This document shows, one piece after another, positions 1-10,830 of a stretch of DNA of 64,000 nt. The notes beneath the pieces are model-generated. The model made no database searches. It was not told the origin of the DNA and was given only the letters and a program-made list of their open reading frames with translations. Position 1 is the stretch's first letter. Each line of letters starts with the position of its first letter. The DNA lies in the NCBI RefSeq assembly GCF_050947875.1, contig NW_027460335.1:9935928-9999927 (forward strand), in the 5' to 3' direction. Made by a program: the position numbers and the translations under genes. The DNA is from Dermacentor variabilis (taxonomy: Eukaryota > Arthropoda > Arachnida > Ixodida > Ixodidae).

Positions 1-1060
1 GGGTCCAAACCCAAACACGGTCGCCGGGCTGGTACTCGACAAAGCGTCGTCGGAGGTTGTAGTGGCGTCTGTCGGTCCTCTGTTGATTCTTGATCCGCAG
101 GTGGGCGAGCTGTCAGGCTTCTTCAGCGCGCTGGAGAAAGTGGCGACGTCAAGATTCTCTTCGTCGCAGACGTGCGGCAGCCTGGCGTCGAGAGTAGTCG
201 TCGGATTCCTGCCGTAAACCCGTTTGAACGGCGTGACCTGTGTTGTTTCTTGCCCCGCCATGTTGTAAGCAAAGGTTACGTACGGCAGGACCGCGTCCCA
301 CGTGCTCAACGTCGACGAACATTGCTAGCATGTCGGTGAGGGTTTTGTTCAGGCGCTCCGTGAGACCATTCGTCTGCGGGTGGTATGCAGTTGTCCTGCT
401 GTTGCTTGCCTGGCTGTATTGCAGAATGGCTTGGGTGAGCTCTGCGGTAAAGGCCGTTCTTCTGTCGGTGATGAGGACTTCTGGGGCATCATGCCGCAGT
501 AGGATGTTCTCGACGAAACTTAGGCTGCGCTGCCTTTTGGTAGAGCTTTTGTTTCAGCGAAACGGGTGAGATAGTCCGTCGCCAAAACGAGCCATTTATT
601 TCCGGATGTTGACGTCGGAAACTCCCAACATATCCATCCCGATCTGCTGAAATGGACGGTAAGGGGGTTCGATCGGCTGTATTAATCCTGCAGGCCTTGG
701 CGGTGGTGTCTTGCGTCGCTGACAGTCTCGGCATGTCTTGACGTAACGGGCGACGTCGGCGGTCAGACGCGGCCAGTGATACCTTTCCTGTATGCTCGAC
801 AGCGTCCGGGAGAGTCCGAGGTGCCCAGAGGTTGGATCGTCATGTAGGGCGTGGAGTACTTCTGGACGCAGCGCAGACGGAACAACAAAAGGTGGCTGGC
901 GCGCACTGGCGAGAACTTCTTCACGAGCAGGTTGTTTTGTAGCGTGAACGAAGACAATTCGCGCTTAAATGCCCTAGGGACCACGTCGGTGTTCCCTTAC
1001 AAATATTCGACGAGGCCTTTTAGCTATGGGTCTGCTTGTTGCTGTTTAGTGAAATCTTGC
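1..1060 (-). pseudogene. Gypsy A integrase, frameshifted
   Basis: Integrase would insert element cDNA into the chromosome. The minus strand encodes, across several frames, the end of the HHCC zinc region (CQRRKTPPR near 700-745), the IGMDMLG start of the catalytic core, an ITDRRTAF-type segment with the second catalytic Asp (near 465-480), and the TAYHPQTNGLTERLNK region carrying the catalytic Glu (near 330-400). It aligns throughout with the cleaner integrase of copy C at 46000-47125. Frameshifts at about 560-590 and 150-240 break it. The C-terminal part continues off the window. Confidence 0.8.
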
Positions 1061-1067
1061 GCGGTTA

Positions 1068-2276
1068 TTATTCCGAGGAAGGCGTCGTCGTCCTCGTCGT
1101 CTTGCGGCGGGGGTCGTTGGGGGCGCGTGAAAGGCAGTCGGTGTCAGAGTATTTTCGCCAGGACTTGTAGACTACCGTGACGTCATATTCTTGCAGTCTG
1201 AGGCCCCACCGCGCCAGGCGTCCTGAAGGGTCCTTTAATATAGCTAGCCAACACAACGCGTGATGGTCGCTGACGACTTTGAATGGCGTGCCATATAGGT
1301 AAGGGCGGAATTTTGCTGTAGCCCAAATGTTGGCGAGGCATTCCTTTTCAGTCGTAGAATAACTGCCTTGCGGTTTTGACAGTGACCGGCTAGCATGAGA
1401 TATCACCCGTTCAACTCCGTCTTTACTCTGTAGTAGGACGGCATCGAGGCATAGGCTACTGGCATCAGTGTGGATATCGGTATCGGCGTCTTCATCAAAG
1501 TGTGCAAGTAGCGGCGGCGACTGCATTCGTCGTTTGAGTTCTTGAAATGCGGCGGCCTGCGGCGTTTCCCATTTTAACTCGACGTCACATTTGGTTGGAT
1601 GTGTTAGCGGCTCAGCGATGCGGGAAAAGTCGTTGACAAAGCGCCTGTAGTAGGCGTACATGCCAAGGAATGTACGCACCGCCTTCTTGTCAGTGGGCTG
1701 CGGGAACTTTGCTACGGTAGCTGTCTTCTGTGCGCCGGGGCGTACTCCAGATTTGCTGATGACGTGGCCTAGAAACAGAAGCTCATCGTAAACGAAGTGG
1801 CACTGTTGCGGCTTCAGAGTGAACCCTGATGACTTGATGGCCTCTAATACTTTCGCGAGCCGGCTAAGGTGATCGTCGAAATTTCCGGCGGAGACAACGG
1901 CGTCATCCAAGTAAACAAGGCACGTCTGCCACTTCAATCCTGCTAACACCGTGTCCATGTCGCGCTGAAACGTTACAGGCGCCGAGCATAGTCTGAATGG
2001 CATGACCTTCAACTCGTAGAGGCCGCCGCGATCTCTCTCGTCGACTTCTATTTGCCAGTAGCCAGACTTGAGGTCCATTGACGAGAAGTATTTAGCGTTG
2101 TAGAGCCGATCCAATGCGTCGTCTATCCGTGGAAGCGGGTATACGTCCTTCTTCGTGATCTTGTTCAGTGGACGATAAGTGACGCGGAAACGTAGGGTTG
2201 CGTCCTTTTCCTTCACGAGGCCTACAGGAGAAGCCCAGGGACTTTTCGACGGCTGGATCATGTCGTCGCGCAGCAC
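1068..2276 (-). pseudogene. Gypsy A reverse transcriptase-RNase H
   Basis: A 402-codon open stretch. RT features in order are [12 protein letters not shown] start (residues ~10-18), [36 protein letters not shown] and the catalytic box YLDD (~122). RNase H follows with TDASS (the first catalytic Asp) near residue 270, the E of TTEKE near 305, and the VSDHHAL segment near 335. Compared with copy C it lacks about eleven residues between DERDR and GLYE, and the normally conserved FCVDYR reads FRVTYR, so the enzyme is probably inactive although the frame is open. The RT start is lost to a frameshift just upstream. Confidence 0.85.
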
Positions 2277-2411
2277 TTCGTCGACTTGTTGTCTTATTGC
2301 TTCACGTTCTCGCGTCGAAAGTTGGTTAGAGCTCTGACGGAGTGGTCGAGCGCACTCTTCGGTTATTATGCTACGCTTTGCGACTGATGTTTGTCAAATC
2401 CTCGATGACAT

Positions 2412-2927
2412 CTAGAAGCAGTCTTTGTATCGTCGAAGCCGACTTCTTAGCTGTTGCTGCTTAATCACGGGGAGAGTTGGATTTATGTCGAAGTTTGGCT
2501 CGTGAGCTACGGTCGACGGTGTAAATGCGACTGAATCCGAGAGGACAAACGCATTGCTGGTTTGCAGAATTTTCTCGATGTATGCGATCGTCGTGCCCTT
2601 GTTGATGTGCTTGAACTCTTGGCTGAAGTTTGTCAGCAACACATTCGTGTTTCCTCCATGCGGTCGAGCGATCCCTCTTGCGACGCAAATTTCACGGTTG
2701 AGAAGTAGATGTTGGTCGCCTCCGATGACGCCTTCTACATCAGCGGGCGTTTCGGTGCCAACCGAACTAACAATGCTTGACCGAGGGGGGATGCTCACTT
2801 GTTCTTCGAGCACACTCAAGGTGTGGTGACTACGAGGGCTCACCGGCGGTATCGGTTGATCTTCCGAGAGCGTTATTGACTTCGACTTCATGTCAATGAT
2901 TGCGCCGCGTTGGTTCAGGAAGTCCAT
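2412..2927 (-). pseudogene. Gypsy A pol linker between protease and RT
   Basis: A 171-codon stretch with no catalytic motif of its own. It matches the linker of copies B (42470-42790) and C (48664-49287): shared landmarks are KSITLSEDQ, an EICVARGIAR segment, NFSQEFKHINKGT, and ALVLSDS-like and RRYKDCF ends. In Gypsy pol this stretch joins protease to RT and has no known separate activity. The ORF closes just before the RT start because of a frameshift. Confidence 0.75.
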
Positions 2928-2939
2928 GCCGAAAATGAC

Positions 2940-3551
2940 GTCTCGTGAACACTGTTACAGGATAACGAAGGTGGCAGGGTAAGTCCTGTCGTGAATGGCA
3001 AGTCATGCCGTGCAGATTCCAGTCGGCGTAATGAGGTGTCCTCCAGCGGTCCCAATTTGAGAGCCTTCCCAGGCAGTTTTAACTTTCTTCAAGTGGGCGG
3101 CGATGTATCCACTGATTACGGAGTATTCGGCCCCTGTGTCCACTAAGGCGGTAACTGCGTGGCCGTCGAGAAGCACGTCGAGTTCGGTGGTTCTTCGTCT
3201 GGCGTTGCAGTTGCGTCTTGGCGTCGGATCACGGCTGCATCGTGTTGAACTGAAGCTGGAACGTCGCGTAGTTGAGTCGTCTTTCGTCATTTTAGTCTTG
3301 GCTTCATGACTTCGTCGGGACGGCGGCGTGTCGTTATTATGTCGTCGAGATGGTTTCTTCGGCGTCTTCGTCGGCGGCGGAGCATCTTGGTCAGTTTGAC
3401 GAACCGTAACCGCACCTCCATCGGTTGCTGCTTTTAGTTTCCCGGATATGGGCTCGCAGAGCTGTCCCAGGCTTGGCCAGTGTATGGTCGGCGCTGTGCT
3501 GACAAGTAGCGGCCTGGTGATGCTGAACGGGACGGTCGTCGAGGGCTCCAC
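2940..3551 (-). pseudogene. Gypsy A aspartic protease
   Basis: Retroviral-type aspartic protease that would cut Gag-Pol. The catalytic triplet is visible as LVDTGAEYSVISG (about 3105-3145) followed by GHLITPTGICTA. The N-terminal part of this open stretch is a low-complexity, Pro/Lys/Arg-rich gag-pol junction peptide. The copy C protease at 49255-49657 aligns with it. A frameshift near 2940-3000 separates it from the linker. Confidence 0.8.
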
Positions 3552-3636
3552 TGAGTGGCGGCGAGGTAGTCGGCGATATTGTGAGGTCGTTCGCCAAGCT
3601 GTGGTATCGGCTCGTTAACGGCGAACCCTGGGAGTT

Positions 3637-4665
3637 TCATCTCCCGGTATGGGCATCGACGCTAGATGTGCCCGGCTTCTCCGCAGTGACAGCAAAGCGG
3701 ACGGTGGTCGGGGGCGCGCCAAACGTCAGTCTTTCTTGGAATGCTGCGTGGGGTGACAGGTTGGCGTGCTGCGGCAGAGGTGGTGGCGGGCGACGGAACT
3801 GTGTCGTTGCTGGGCCCTGCCGTGGGCGCGGAGGGGGAACGTGACGGCGGGCTACAGCGGCGTATGTCATCGCTTGCGGCTGAGGCTTCGGCGATTCAGG
3901 GGCCACTCCGAGTTGTTGTTGGAGCTCCGCGCGGACGGCGTCCGCAATTGAAGCCACTTGAGACTGTGATGAGGGCAAAACCTTGCGCAGTTTTTCGCGC
4001 ACAGTGGCCCTGATGGTCTCTTGGAGATTACCGGAGCCCAGTGCTTGTATGGCGCACTGAAGCGGGAGCACTTGGTGGTTATATTGCCTAGTGCGCATTT
4101 CTAAAGTTTTCTCAATCGTCGTAGCCTCTGTTAGGAATTCGGCTACGGTCTTCGGTGGATTTTGATTAGTCTGAAACTTAGTCTGAACTGAAAATTAGTC
4201 TGAATTAGTCTGATTAGGTTTCGGTGGTTTCGGATTAGCCAGGATTAGTTCTGGCTTTACGCCTCGCATAAATAAATGCACTTTTTTTCTCTTCGGACAT
4301 TTCCTGGTCGGGATGCTGGAAAAGACGGGTCATCTCTTCTGTGAAGATGGCAATGGTCTCATTGGATAGTTGGCCTCGTGTTTCCAGCAGAACTTCGGCC
4401 CTTTCTTTTCGGGCAACGCTCATGCACGTTCTTGCGGAACAGGTCCCATGTTGTAAGGGTGGACTCACGGTTCTCGAACCAAGTCCTCGCGGCATCTTCC
4501 AAGGAGAAGTACACGTGTCGTAGATTACCCTCAGAGGTCCAGGTATTGAAGGTGGAGATCCTTTCGAAGATTTCATGCCAGGTTTCCGGATCCTCCGACG
4601 TAGCTCCACGGAAGGTAGGGGGCTCTCTGGGTGGTTGAATTACGATGGGTAACACTTGGGGCGCC
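3637..4665 (-). pseudogene. Gypsy A gag with CCHC nucleocapsid
   Basis: Gag is the structural particle protein. It would start at the ATG near 4665 (MAPQVLPIV). Capsid landmarks are FRGATSEDPETWHEIFE, AARTWFENRES and NETIAIFTEEMTRLF. After an insertion at 4155-4232 the frame resumes with YNHQVLPLQCAIQAL, a coiled Gln/Arg-rich stretch, AAVARRHVPPPRPRQ and, in another frame at about 3660-3700, a CCHC knuckle (CCHCGEAGH). There are at least two frameshifts. Copy B gag (41366 onward) is the closest relative in the window. Confidence 0.8.
4155..4232. repeat. TTAGTCTGA short tandem repeat inside gag A
   Basis: About six degenerate copies of a 9-10 bp unit (consensus TTAGTCTGA) interrupt the gag frame of copy A. 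The matching position of copy B lacks the repeat, so it arose by local expansion after insertion. Confidence 0.7.
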
Positions 4666-4890
4666 ATTGTGCTTGTATTGGCAACGATCTTCTTGGTTTT
4701 CTCAGGTAGAAAACCCAGGTCCTGGGGCAGCTGTTGTAGACGGCGGCTTGCTCGATGGTCCGGGACTACGTTGGTGCACTCTTTGCGGTGCGGGCTTGGA
4801 TCACGGCTTCTCAGGGGCTTCCGGTACTTGCACGAAAAGCACCTCCACCAGATGTCACGTGGTAGGGACGTTAAAGAATACAGTAGCAAT
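4666..4890 (-). promoter_or_regulatory. Gypsy A leader, primer binding site and LTR remnant
   Basis: Reading the minus strand, an LTR end (...GACA, inner edge about 4854) is followed by TC and then TGGTGGAGGTGC (4840-4851), which matches the leader of copy B at 41186 base for base. The TGG start and the position next to the LTR mark it as the tRNA primer binding site. The leader to 4666 is also shared with B. I cannot name the tRNA with confidence. Confidence 0.65.
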
Positions 4891-4899
4891 ACTGTGACA

Positions 4900-5560
4900 G
4901 ACAAAACTAGACAAACTAACAAAGCCGCCCATCAGTACAGTGTATTTTGCTTTGACTTTACCCATCGCCGATTCGACGTCATCATAGAAGCTTTGGACTT
5001 CTTGGTCATCATGACTGGATGTAGGGTCGTACAGCTGCACGACCTTCAATTTGTACCTCTTATTAAGTTTCACAACAAGACCTGCCATCCTCTCGTTAAT
5101 GCTATAGAATTACTGTATGTTACCCACTATGTCCTTATTAATCAGGAATCCGACTCCTAATTCTCGTCTGTCCGCTAAGCCCCGGTAGCACAGGACGTGC
5201 CCGCTTTTTGGCACTGTATGTGCTTCATTTGTCCTCCTAATTTCACTGAGCCTTAATACATGCCATTTACTGCCCTCTAATTCTTCCAATAGCACTGCTA
5301 GACTCGCCTCACTAGACTCGCCTCACGTTCTAGCGTTGAACGTTGCCAGATTCCAATAGCAGCCTGTCCGGAGCCAGGGATTCTTAGCAACCTCTGCTGC
5401 ATCGCAGGTCTGACCGCCGCCGTGGTCAGTTGCTTCACAGTTGCTGGGGACTGAGGGCCGGGGTTTGATTGTTGTAGACATATAGGAGGTTGTGGCCAAG
5501 TACTGCACCAGGGTGGCCAGTCCTGCTCTGGTGAGGGAGTGTGTTACCGGTTCTGGTCAC
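4900..5560 (-). pseudogene. RTE/BovB-like LINE, 5' endonuclease fragment
   Basis: The minus strand encodes the start of an apurinic-type endonuclease, which nicks target DNA for retrotransposition. Visible pieces in order are GCYWNLATFNART (5330-5370), VLRLSEIRRTNEA, RELGVGFLINKDIVGNI (about 5115-5165), then, in another frame, AGLVVKLNKRYKLKVVQLYDPTSSHDDQEVQSFY-type sequence ending near 4920. This is the tick RTE/BovB signature. The element stops abruptly where the copy A LTR remnant begins, so its reverse transcriptase is missing. LINEs normally lose their 5' end, so this 3' loss suggests a later rearrangement. Confidence 0.75.
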
Positions 5561-5715
5561 CGGGATCAGGCCGCACAACAGGCCTGTTTATGCAATTTTA
5601 TGAACACGTGGATAGTTTTCTTTAATTCTGTGGAAAATTGCGCAGCACCGGGATTCGAACCACGGTCTTCTTGCACGCAAGGCGGATGCTGTACCTCTAC
5701 GCCCCCGCTGCACGA
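5480..5715 (-). mobile_element. tRNA-like Pol III head upstream of the RTE fragment (SINE/LINE 5' region)
   Basis: On the minus strand a tRNA-like head holds an A box (GCGTAGAGGTA, 5692-5702) and a canonical B box (GGTTCGAATCC, 5651-5661) 30 nt apart. It runs into a spacer and then directly into the RTE 5' region. The folded cloverleaf is poor, so this is not a working tRNA gene. I recall the same arrangement as a common tick repeat, but that is memory, not a search. Confidence 0.6.
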
Positions 5716-5944
5716 ACTTTAAATATTATACAAGATTTTTTATTGAGCCATATTCAGAAACAAAGGTTTTAAGCTGCATCCGGGCTGCAAAAAGGAAAAT
5801 AAAAGTAAAACCCAGCCACTTTAGTTGCAATAGCTCGCGAAATATACCTTCTATGTACACTTCGACTGGATTCATCCTTGCACGAACTTCTGGGTACAGG
5901 GTGTTCAGCAAACACTTTCAAAAATTCTTAAACGTTGCCTACGG

Positions 5945-8318
5945 CGCGCTGTTCTTCCACAGTCCTCACTGCACGCTGCCTACCCAGTACACTAGTGGAG
6001 GCGAACATAGGTAAGATTATATAGTCTGTCTATAGGCCCGTGACTTGAAACCGCAATCCATACTAAACAGTGTCTATTCCGGTTTTACTCTTTTATTACA
6101 ATATTATTCACCTAATACTTTTTGACACTTTTCGCCATTAAACGCAGCTGGAGCATACGCGGCGATATGCCTTAGCTTTATGCTTCAGCTCTTTTAGCTG
6201 TAGGGTGGCCGCCATCTTTTTTGCATACGTATACAAAGCGCCCGAATCTAGCGTTCAAAGCCCAGACCGCACGAAAGCTCGCGGACGTGCGCAAACTAGT
6301 TTCAACGCGCCTGCCGCGCCTCGCAAATAAATGGTGGTTTACAATCAAAAAGAAGCGCTTCAATGCACGCGACAGCATGAGTCCACTGGGCTCCCTTACA
6401 GACGCCTTGAAAGCCGCCACTTCGTACTTGCTGACAGCGTTTGAAAATGTGTCGATGTCAGTAAATGTAACTGTTGTGTTTTTACAGATGTTATACAAGG
6501 ACGAAAAGGAAATATTATGCACTTGCTTGCATGATTTAAACGTGCTTCACTGAGTTCAATGTATCACGCCGTAGCTGCATAGCCGATCGCGCCGACGCAA
6601 CGCAGCTTAAGCGCGCGATAAAGAGAGCAGTTATTTACATGAGATCGAGCCGCGTTTCGACGCGTACGAGCCTTGCCGCATCGTCTGCGCATGCGTGGGC
6701 GCGCGTACGCAAGCTTACGCGCATCCGCAAGCGTGCGTGTGGTGCGGGCTTATAGCTCTGTTTTAGAGAGTGGAGAATGCGCAGCACTTCGGGGTCTACT
6801 GCGAAAGTACTAAAGGGAGCACATTGGGGCACTACACGAGGCCCAACTACGGAAACCTACATCAGGAAACAAAACTGAGTCATAATAATTTACCAATGTA
6901 GTCCCCCATACAGTTACGTATTCCCTTTCGTGCTTTCGCAGTAGCCCGTGGAAGTGATGCGGGCTCCCCAATTTTTGTGCGGTCACAACTGGCTAGCCGT
7001 GTCACTAAATACGTAACAATCACGTCCTCTCAGAGCCCAATGTTGAAGCATCATGGTAAGTAGCTGCGCCCGTGACGTCGCGCACAAGCTATACATTGTA
7101 GGCCGGATTCATGCAGCCGTCAAACGCCCCGTCCCGTCACGACACTGGCGTGCGTCGTAAAACAGTTTTCTGCCATTCTCTCCTCAAGAATAGCAAACAA
7201 TGACCTTGCTTGCTGCTCCTGAGGTCACCTGGGTCGTATTTTTCTTAATTAAATACCGGCGAGAAAATACAGTTTCATGATGGATGCCGGGACGGAACCG
7301 GGCATTTGATGGCTGTGAGGGGTTACGGCCTTCGAATGCGAGGAGTCCAAGCGCCACATGTCAAACACGGCACAGGTAGCGTGGCCTTGGTGGTTTGGAG
7401 CTTGCCCAACGTGACGGGGCCCACTGGGAGACGAGAAATAATTCAGGTAAGTAGTAATGAAGACGAAGATTTATTGACATCATTATGGAGCATTCAGCTC
7501 TAAGAGCTTGCTCACGAAGATCGACGCGCCGTCAAGCTTGCTCAAAAGCTCAAGGCTGAAGTCAGTTGGTGGGGTCGTGCTTTATAGTCTGGAACGCCCT
7601 CGCTGAGGAGAAGGAGAGAGTGAACGCTCTGCATGTTTGTGACCGACGTACAATGTAAGACAGGTCAAAGGATTTCCTGACCGCCCCTTGTCCAGCAGAT
7701 CGAAAGGCACTGACGCGCACACACGCACACACAGACACCGCCAACGTTTTCCCTGTCGAGGAGGACAAGTAGCGAGTGGACATGTGTACCTTAAACTTCC
7801 CGTTCGCTGAAAACAGACATCACTGTGAACCCTACGCAGACATAGATTGATGGAGCGATATAAATTGTCGCTATGTCCCAGGGCAGTCACAGCGCAATGG
7901 TCGACAGGGCAGTCGTAAGAGACTGCCCCGCCGTGCTTCTTTCGCAAAATTCAATGACAGGCTAAGCTACCAAAATAACGGAGCAGCACTAATACCACAC
8001 GTGAATTAGTCGCACTGCCAAACTCTTTAGGAATGAATAGAGCAAAATTAAGCTAAGGTTCAAAGCCCTGTGTCGGGAAGAAAATTGTCCGACGAGTAGG
8101 ATACTCGCTAATGCGAAATTTCAACGCAACTCTATACGTGGTTTCATTTTGCTATATGTTGAGGCAAAGAATTTGAGACCGAAAGGACCTCACGAACTAC
8201 CATTGGGTCAGTGCAGTCAGCGCCTTCAGAAGGAGGGGCAGTATGGCAACGCCAGCTTCATAAGCGACATCGCAGCCAGCTGTAGATGAAGACGACGAGG
8301 AAGGCACGAGCGATTTAT
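5945..8318. mobile_element. 2.4-kb interspersed repeat of unknown class, copy 1
   Basis: This block is present a second time, inverted, as 14171-16118 plus 24509-25100, the gap being Gypsy D. Clear anchors: 6178-6560 pairs with 24500-24860, 7270-7500 with 15230-15450, 7560-7950 with 14800-15180, and 8150-8310 with 14180-14330. No transposase, RT or other known domain is visible. The outer ends read inward as CTTCCACAG (5955) and, from the right, CTTCATCTACAGCTGGCT (rc of 8273-8290), a weak terminal-inverted-repeat similarity. A non-autonomous DNA element is the best guess; a segmental duplication is the alternative. Confidence 0.65.
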
Positions 8319-8319
8319 A

Positions 8320-8757
8320 CTGGCAAACGAATTCAGACTTGAACTCACAGAGTATCTTGAACTGATACTCTTGAACCTTACTTTGCACGTACAATCTTTT
8401 TCATGTATTCTTTTTTTCCTCGGGCCATAAATGAATGCAATGCATTACCGTTGGAAGCACTTTGTGATGGGGATTATATTTACATTGTGTGCTGTGTACC
8501 TTTTTGTTTGTGGCCACAAGGTACAAAATGTGGTGTTTTTTTTCATATTGCGTATCTGTTTTGGTTGTGCTTTGCACTCTTGCTCTGCCCTGCTGACTTG
8601 ATTGTAATTGTGTGTTACAATGTGTTCTACCGTTTACCTACATTTTATTTCTCTTGTGTGCGTGTTTTGTGTTTCTTTTGTCAACTCTTTCTGTTACGCC
8701 TCACTGCCTCGTCTCTCGACTGCAGTATACTTTAAATAAAAAGAAATAATATAAAAA
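8320..8757 (+). pseudogene. CR1-like LINE, 3' end only
   Basis: A LINE C-terminus followed by its 3' UTR. The frame reads EPYFARTIFFMYSFFPRAINE then CNALPLEALC; the SFFPR.I.EWN.LP motif is typical of the C-terminal end of CR1-like reverse transcriptase proteins in ticks. The rest of the 110-codon open stretch is pyrimidine-rich 3' UTR that only looks like a membrane protein. It ends with AATAAA-like signals and an A/T-rich tail near 8740-8757. The 5' portion is missing, as usual for LINE copies. Confidence 0.65.
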
Positions 8758-9215
8758 GCGAAATTTCACAGCGAGCTGCAAATTGTAGGCAATCTGCACA
8801 CGCCAGAGGTAATAGCAGAAGAGCAAAGCTATGAATGCGGGGCGAGTGGGCTGTGCTGTGAAAAACTGCGTTAATTTCATAAATGCAAAGTTGCGCGGAC
8901 CAATTTCGGGGCTACATAGAAGACTTCCAAGCGACAGTGCAGCCTCGTCATGATTTATTGATATGGGTCACTGCTCTGAGCGTTTTGCAACACCTGCTAA
9001 CGGATTTCTACAGGAATGGCCTACCCTTCACTGGAATCTTGCTTGTAGAAAAATTATTTATTGTTGCATAAAAAAGGGTGTCTCAAAGGTAACGCAAATG
9101 TCTCAAGTAAACGCCTTTGACGGGCGACTACAGTTAGAAGAATATTGAGTTTGCGTTGTGTTTGGAGCTTACCTTCTAGGTGCTCGCTCCTGTGATGAGC
9201 GTCGGTGCTTCCTTC
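8758..9215. other. no gene seen
   Basis: A-rich, unremarkable sequence with only short random open stretches. Nothing supportable. Confidence 0.5.
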
Positions 9216-9219
9216 GGCG

Positions 9220-9312
9220 TAAACGCGCGAATGCGCTCGTGCCACTGCTCTTGCGTTGGTCGTCGTCTTCTTCCACAGCTGGCTCCGATACGGCTCATCA
9301 TACCAGCATTTC
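9220..9312 (+). repeat. dispersed terminal motif (CTTCTTCCACAGCTGGCT type)
   Basis: Contains GCGCTCGTGCC, CGTCGTC and CTTCTTCCACAGCTGGCT then CCGATACGGCTCATCATACC. The same order of words occurs at one end of the 2.4-kb repeat (8220-8310 rc; 14180-14250) and at 36295-36370 and 57930-58060 (rc). It is an isolated end fragment of that family. Confidence 0.55.
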
Positions 9313-9429
9313 TTTAACTGCAGGGTAAATGCCTCAGGGCATACAGGGGTATGGGATGGGGGTGTATAATGATGATTAAATGAATGCAAGAAGATTTGCT
9401 GATCTAATCAAGTCCAAGACGGATCGATA

Positions 9430-10830
9430 ATGTAGTCCCTGCGTCTACGCAGAGTAATCGCTAGACTTGTGCGGCGAAAGTCCCGCTGCTGCGAGGTGCC
9501 AGAGCCTCGTCGGTTTCAATGCAGGGCAAACCCACAGCAGGTGGTGGATGTCGGCTTCAGTATTTCCCGACTTGCAGACTGGACACCCAGGGCGAGGATA
9601 TAACTGGCAAAAGTGCGGCCATTTCTGAGTCACGTCAGGATGAGGGCCACCCTAACCGGGATCCACCGAAGCGCAACCTGGTCTGCACGGAAAAGACCGC
9701 GGTTGAGATTTACCGCATATGGAATTATAGGAGCACGTTTGCGGCGCCGGAGGTACTCGTTTCTTGTTTAAAGAAGGGTGGCATCATCTAGGAGAAAGAG
9801 CTGAGGAAGTGACGATGGAGAGGTCGCTATACAGGTTGCAGATTCCGCACAGCTTTGGAAGCTTGGAAGGTCGCGTGAGATCCACGCGATAGATATTGGC
9901 TGCGGGATGCGTTCCGCCAGAACATGCATCCGTTGACATATTTCAGGGCTGCGACTGACGCGTCGCAGAAGCCGCGTCACCTGTATGACGATGCGGACCG
10001 TGGGGACCATGGGAAAGACGGCCACAGAGCATAACGCTTCTCCAAACGCAAGGAGCTCAGCTCAAAATGAGGAAGAGGGTTCTTGGATTTGAAACCGGGA
10101 CGTCTTATTAAGGGCAGGTCCACCGGGGCAATGAAGTGCAGTGGTCGTTTCACAGTCCTCAATGCTTGCATGAACATAAATCATGATGGAGCCAAGCGCA
10201 GGGGCGTCTTGAGCTATAATTTGGTCACGAAGCGACGCCGCCGCGTCAGCTGATGTAGGGTGACGTATATCAGATGGCTTCTGATCGCTCAGCTGTACAA
10301 ATATCCAGGGAGGAAGAACTGGCTATGGTCGTGGTAGAAGGGAGCACGAGAAAGCGTAAGCCCAGCGACCACACGTTGCGTTTAAAAGGCTGGCCTTAAA
10401 CCTGCGAGCACCACGTCGTTGCAGCACCAGCTCATCTAGTGTGTTCCGCTGTGCATTCTTCTGTTGAGGCACTATCGGGGTGATGCGCAGAAGGCAAGTG
10501 ATTGCCCTCATTACCTCGCGATTAATAGCTTCAAGGCGATTCCATTGTGCCCTCATCAAATGCTGGAATTGGGCTTGACAAACAATGCGTGGTTGCACTG
10601 CCACATTCACCAACTGTCACGACACATGTGAGAGGGTGGCGCCCATTTTAGGAGCAATGCGCCTATACAGACCCAACGGCTGAATCGCCCGCTTTTTAGC
10701 CCTGGAGAGCCAAGCACTTCCAGTTCCGGACTCGTGGACCGTCAGACCCCATAGAGCAGAACACGATAGTCTCCAACCGGATGGGCTGAGCGCATACTCC
10801 GGAAGCCAGCGACCGGCCGCCATCATCCCT
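9430..10830 (-). pseudogene. I-like LINE, C-terminal RT tail, RNase H and zinc knuckle
   Basis: A 5'-truncated LINE. In minus-strand order: RRAKKRAIQPLGLYRRIAP-type sequence (10617-10826), LEAINREVMRAITCLLRITPI and NTLDELVLQRRGARR (10323-10613), which is the thumb-like region after RT, then an RNase H remnant (SIAWI..D......ESA, 9768-10025), then a C-terminal zinc knuckle CPVCKSG...DIHHLLWVCP (9500-9590). Frames shift several times. The RNase H plus HLLW..C ending places it in the I group broadly; the exact clade needs a tree. Confidence 0.65.

Larger units (their letters stand above)
1..4885 (-). mobile_element. Ty3/Gypsy retrotransposon copy A (damaged, 3' end off window)
   Basis: Minus-strand LTR retrotransposon read from about 4885 down to base 1: LTR end and primer site, gag, CCHC nucleocapsid, aspartic protease, a linker, reverse transcriptase, RNase H and integrase, the canonical Ty3/Gypsy order. 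It belongs to the same family as copies B and C, with which it shares leader, linker and integrase sequence. Every domain carries frameshifts or small deletions, so it is a dead copy. Only about 35 bp of its 5' LTR remains before RTE LINE sequence begins; its 3' LTR lies beyond the left edge. Confidence 0.9.

Noticed and set aside
8403..8735. A hydrophobic, membrane-protein-like open frame
   Set aside because: It begins with the C-terminal LINE motif SFFPRAINE and continues through a T-rich 3' UTR; the hydrophobicity is due to T-rich codons.
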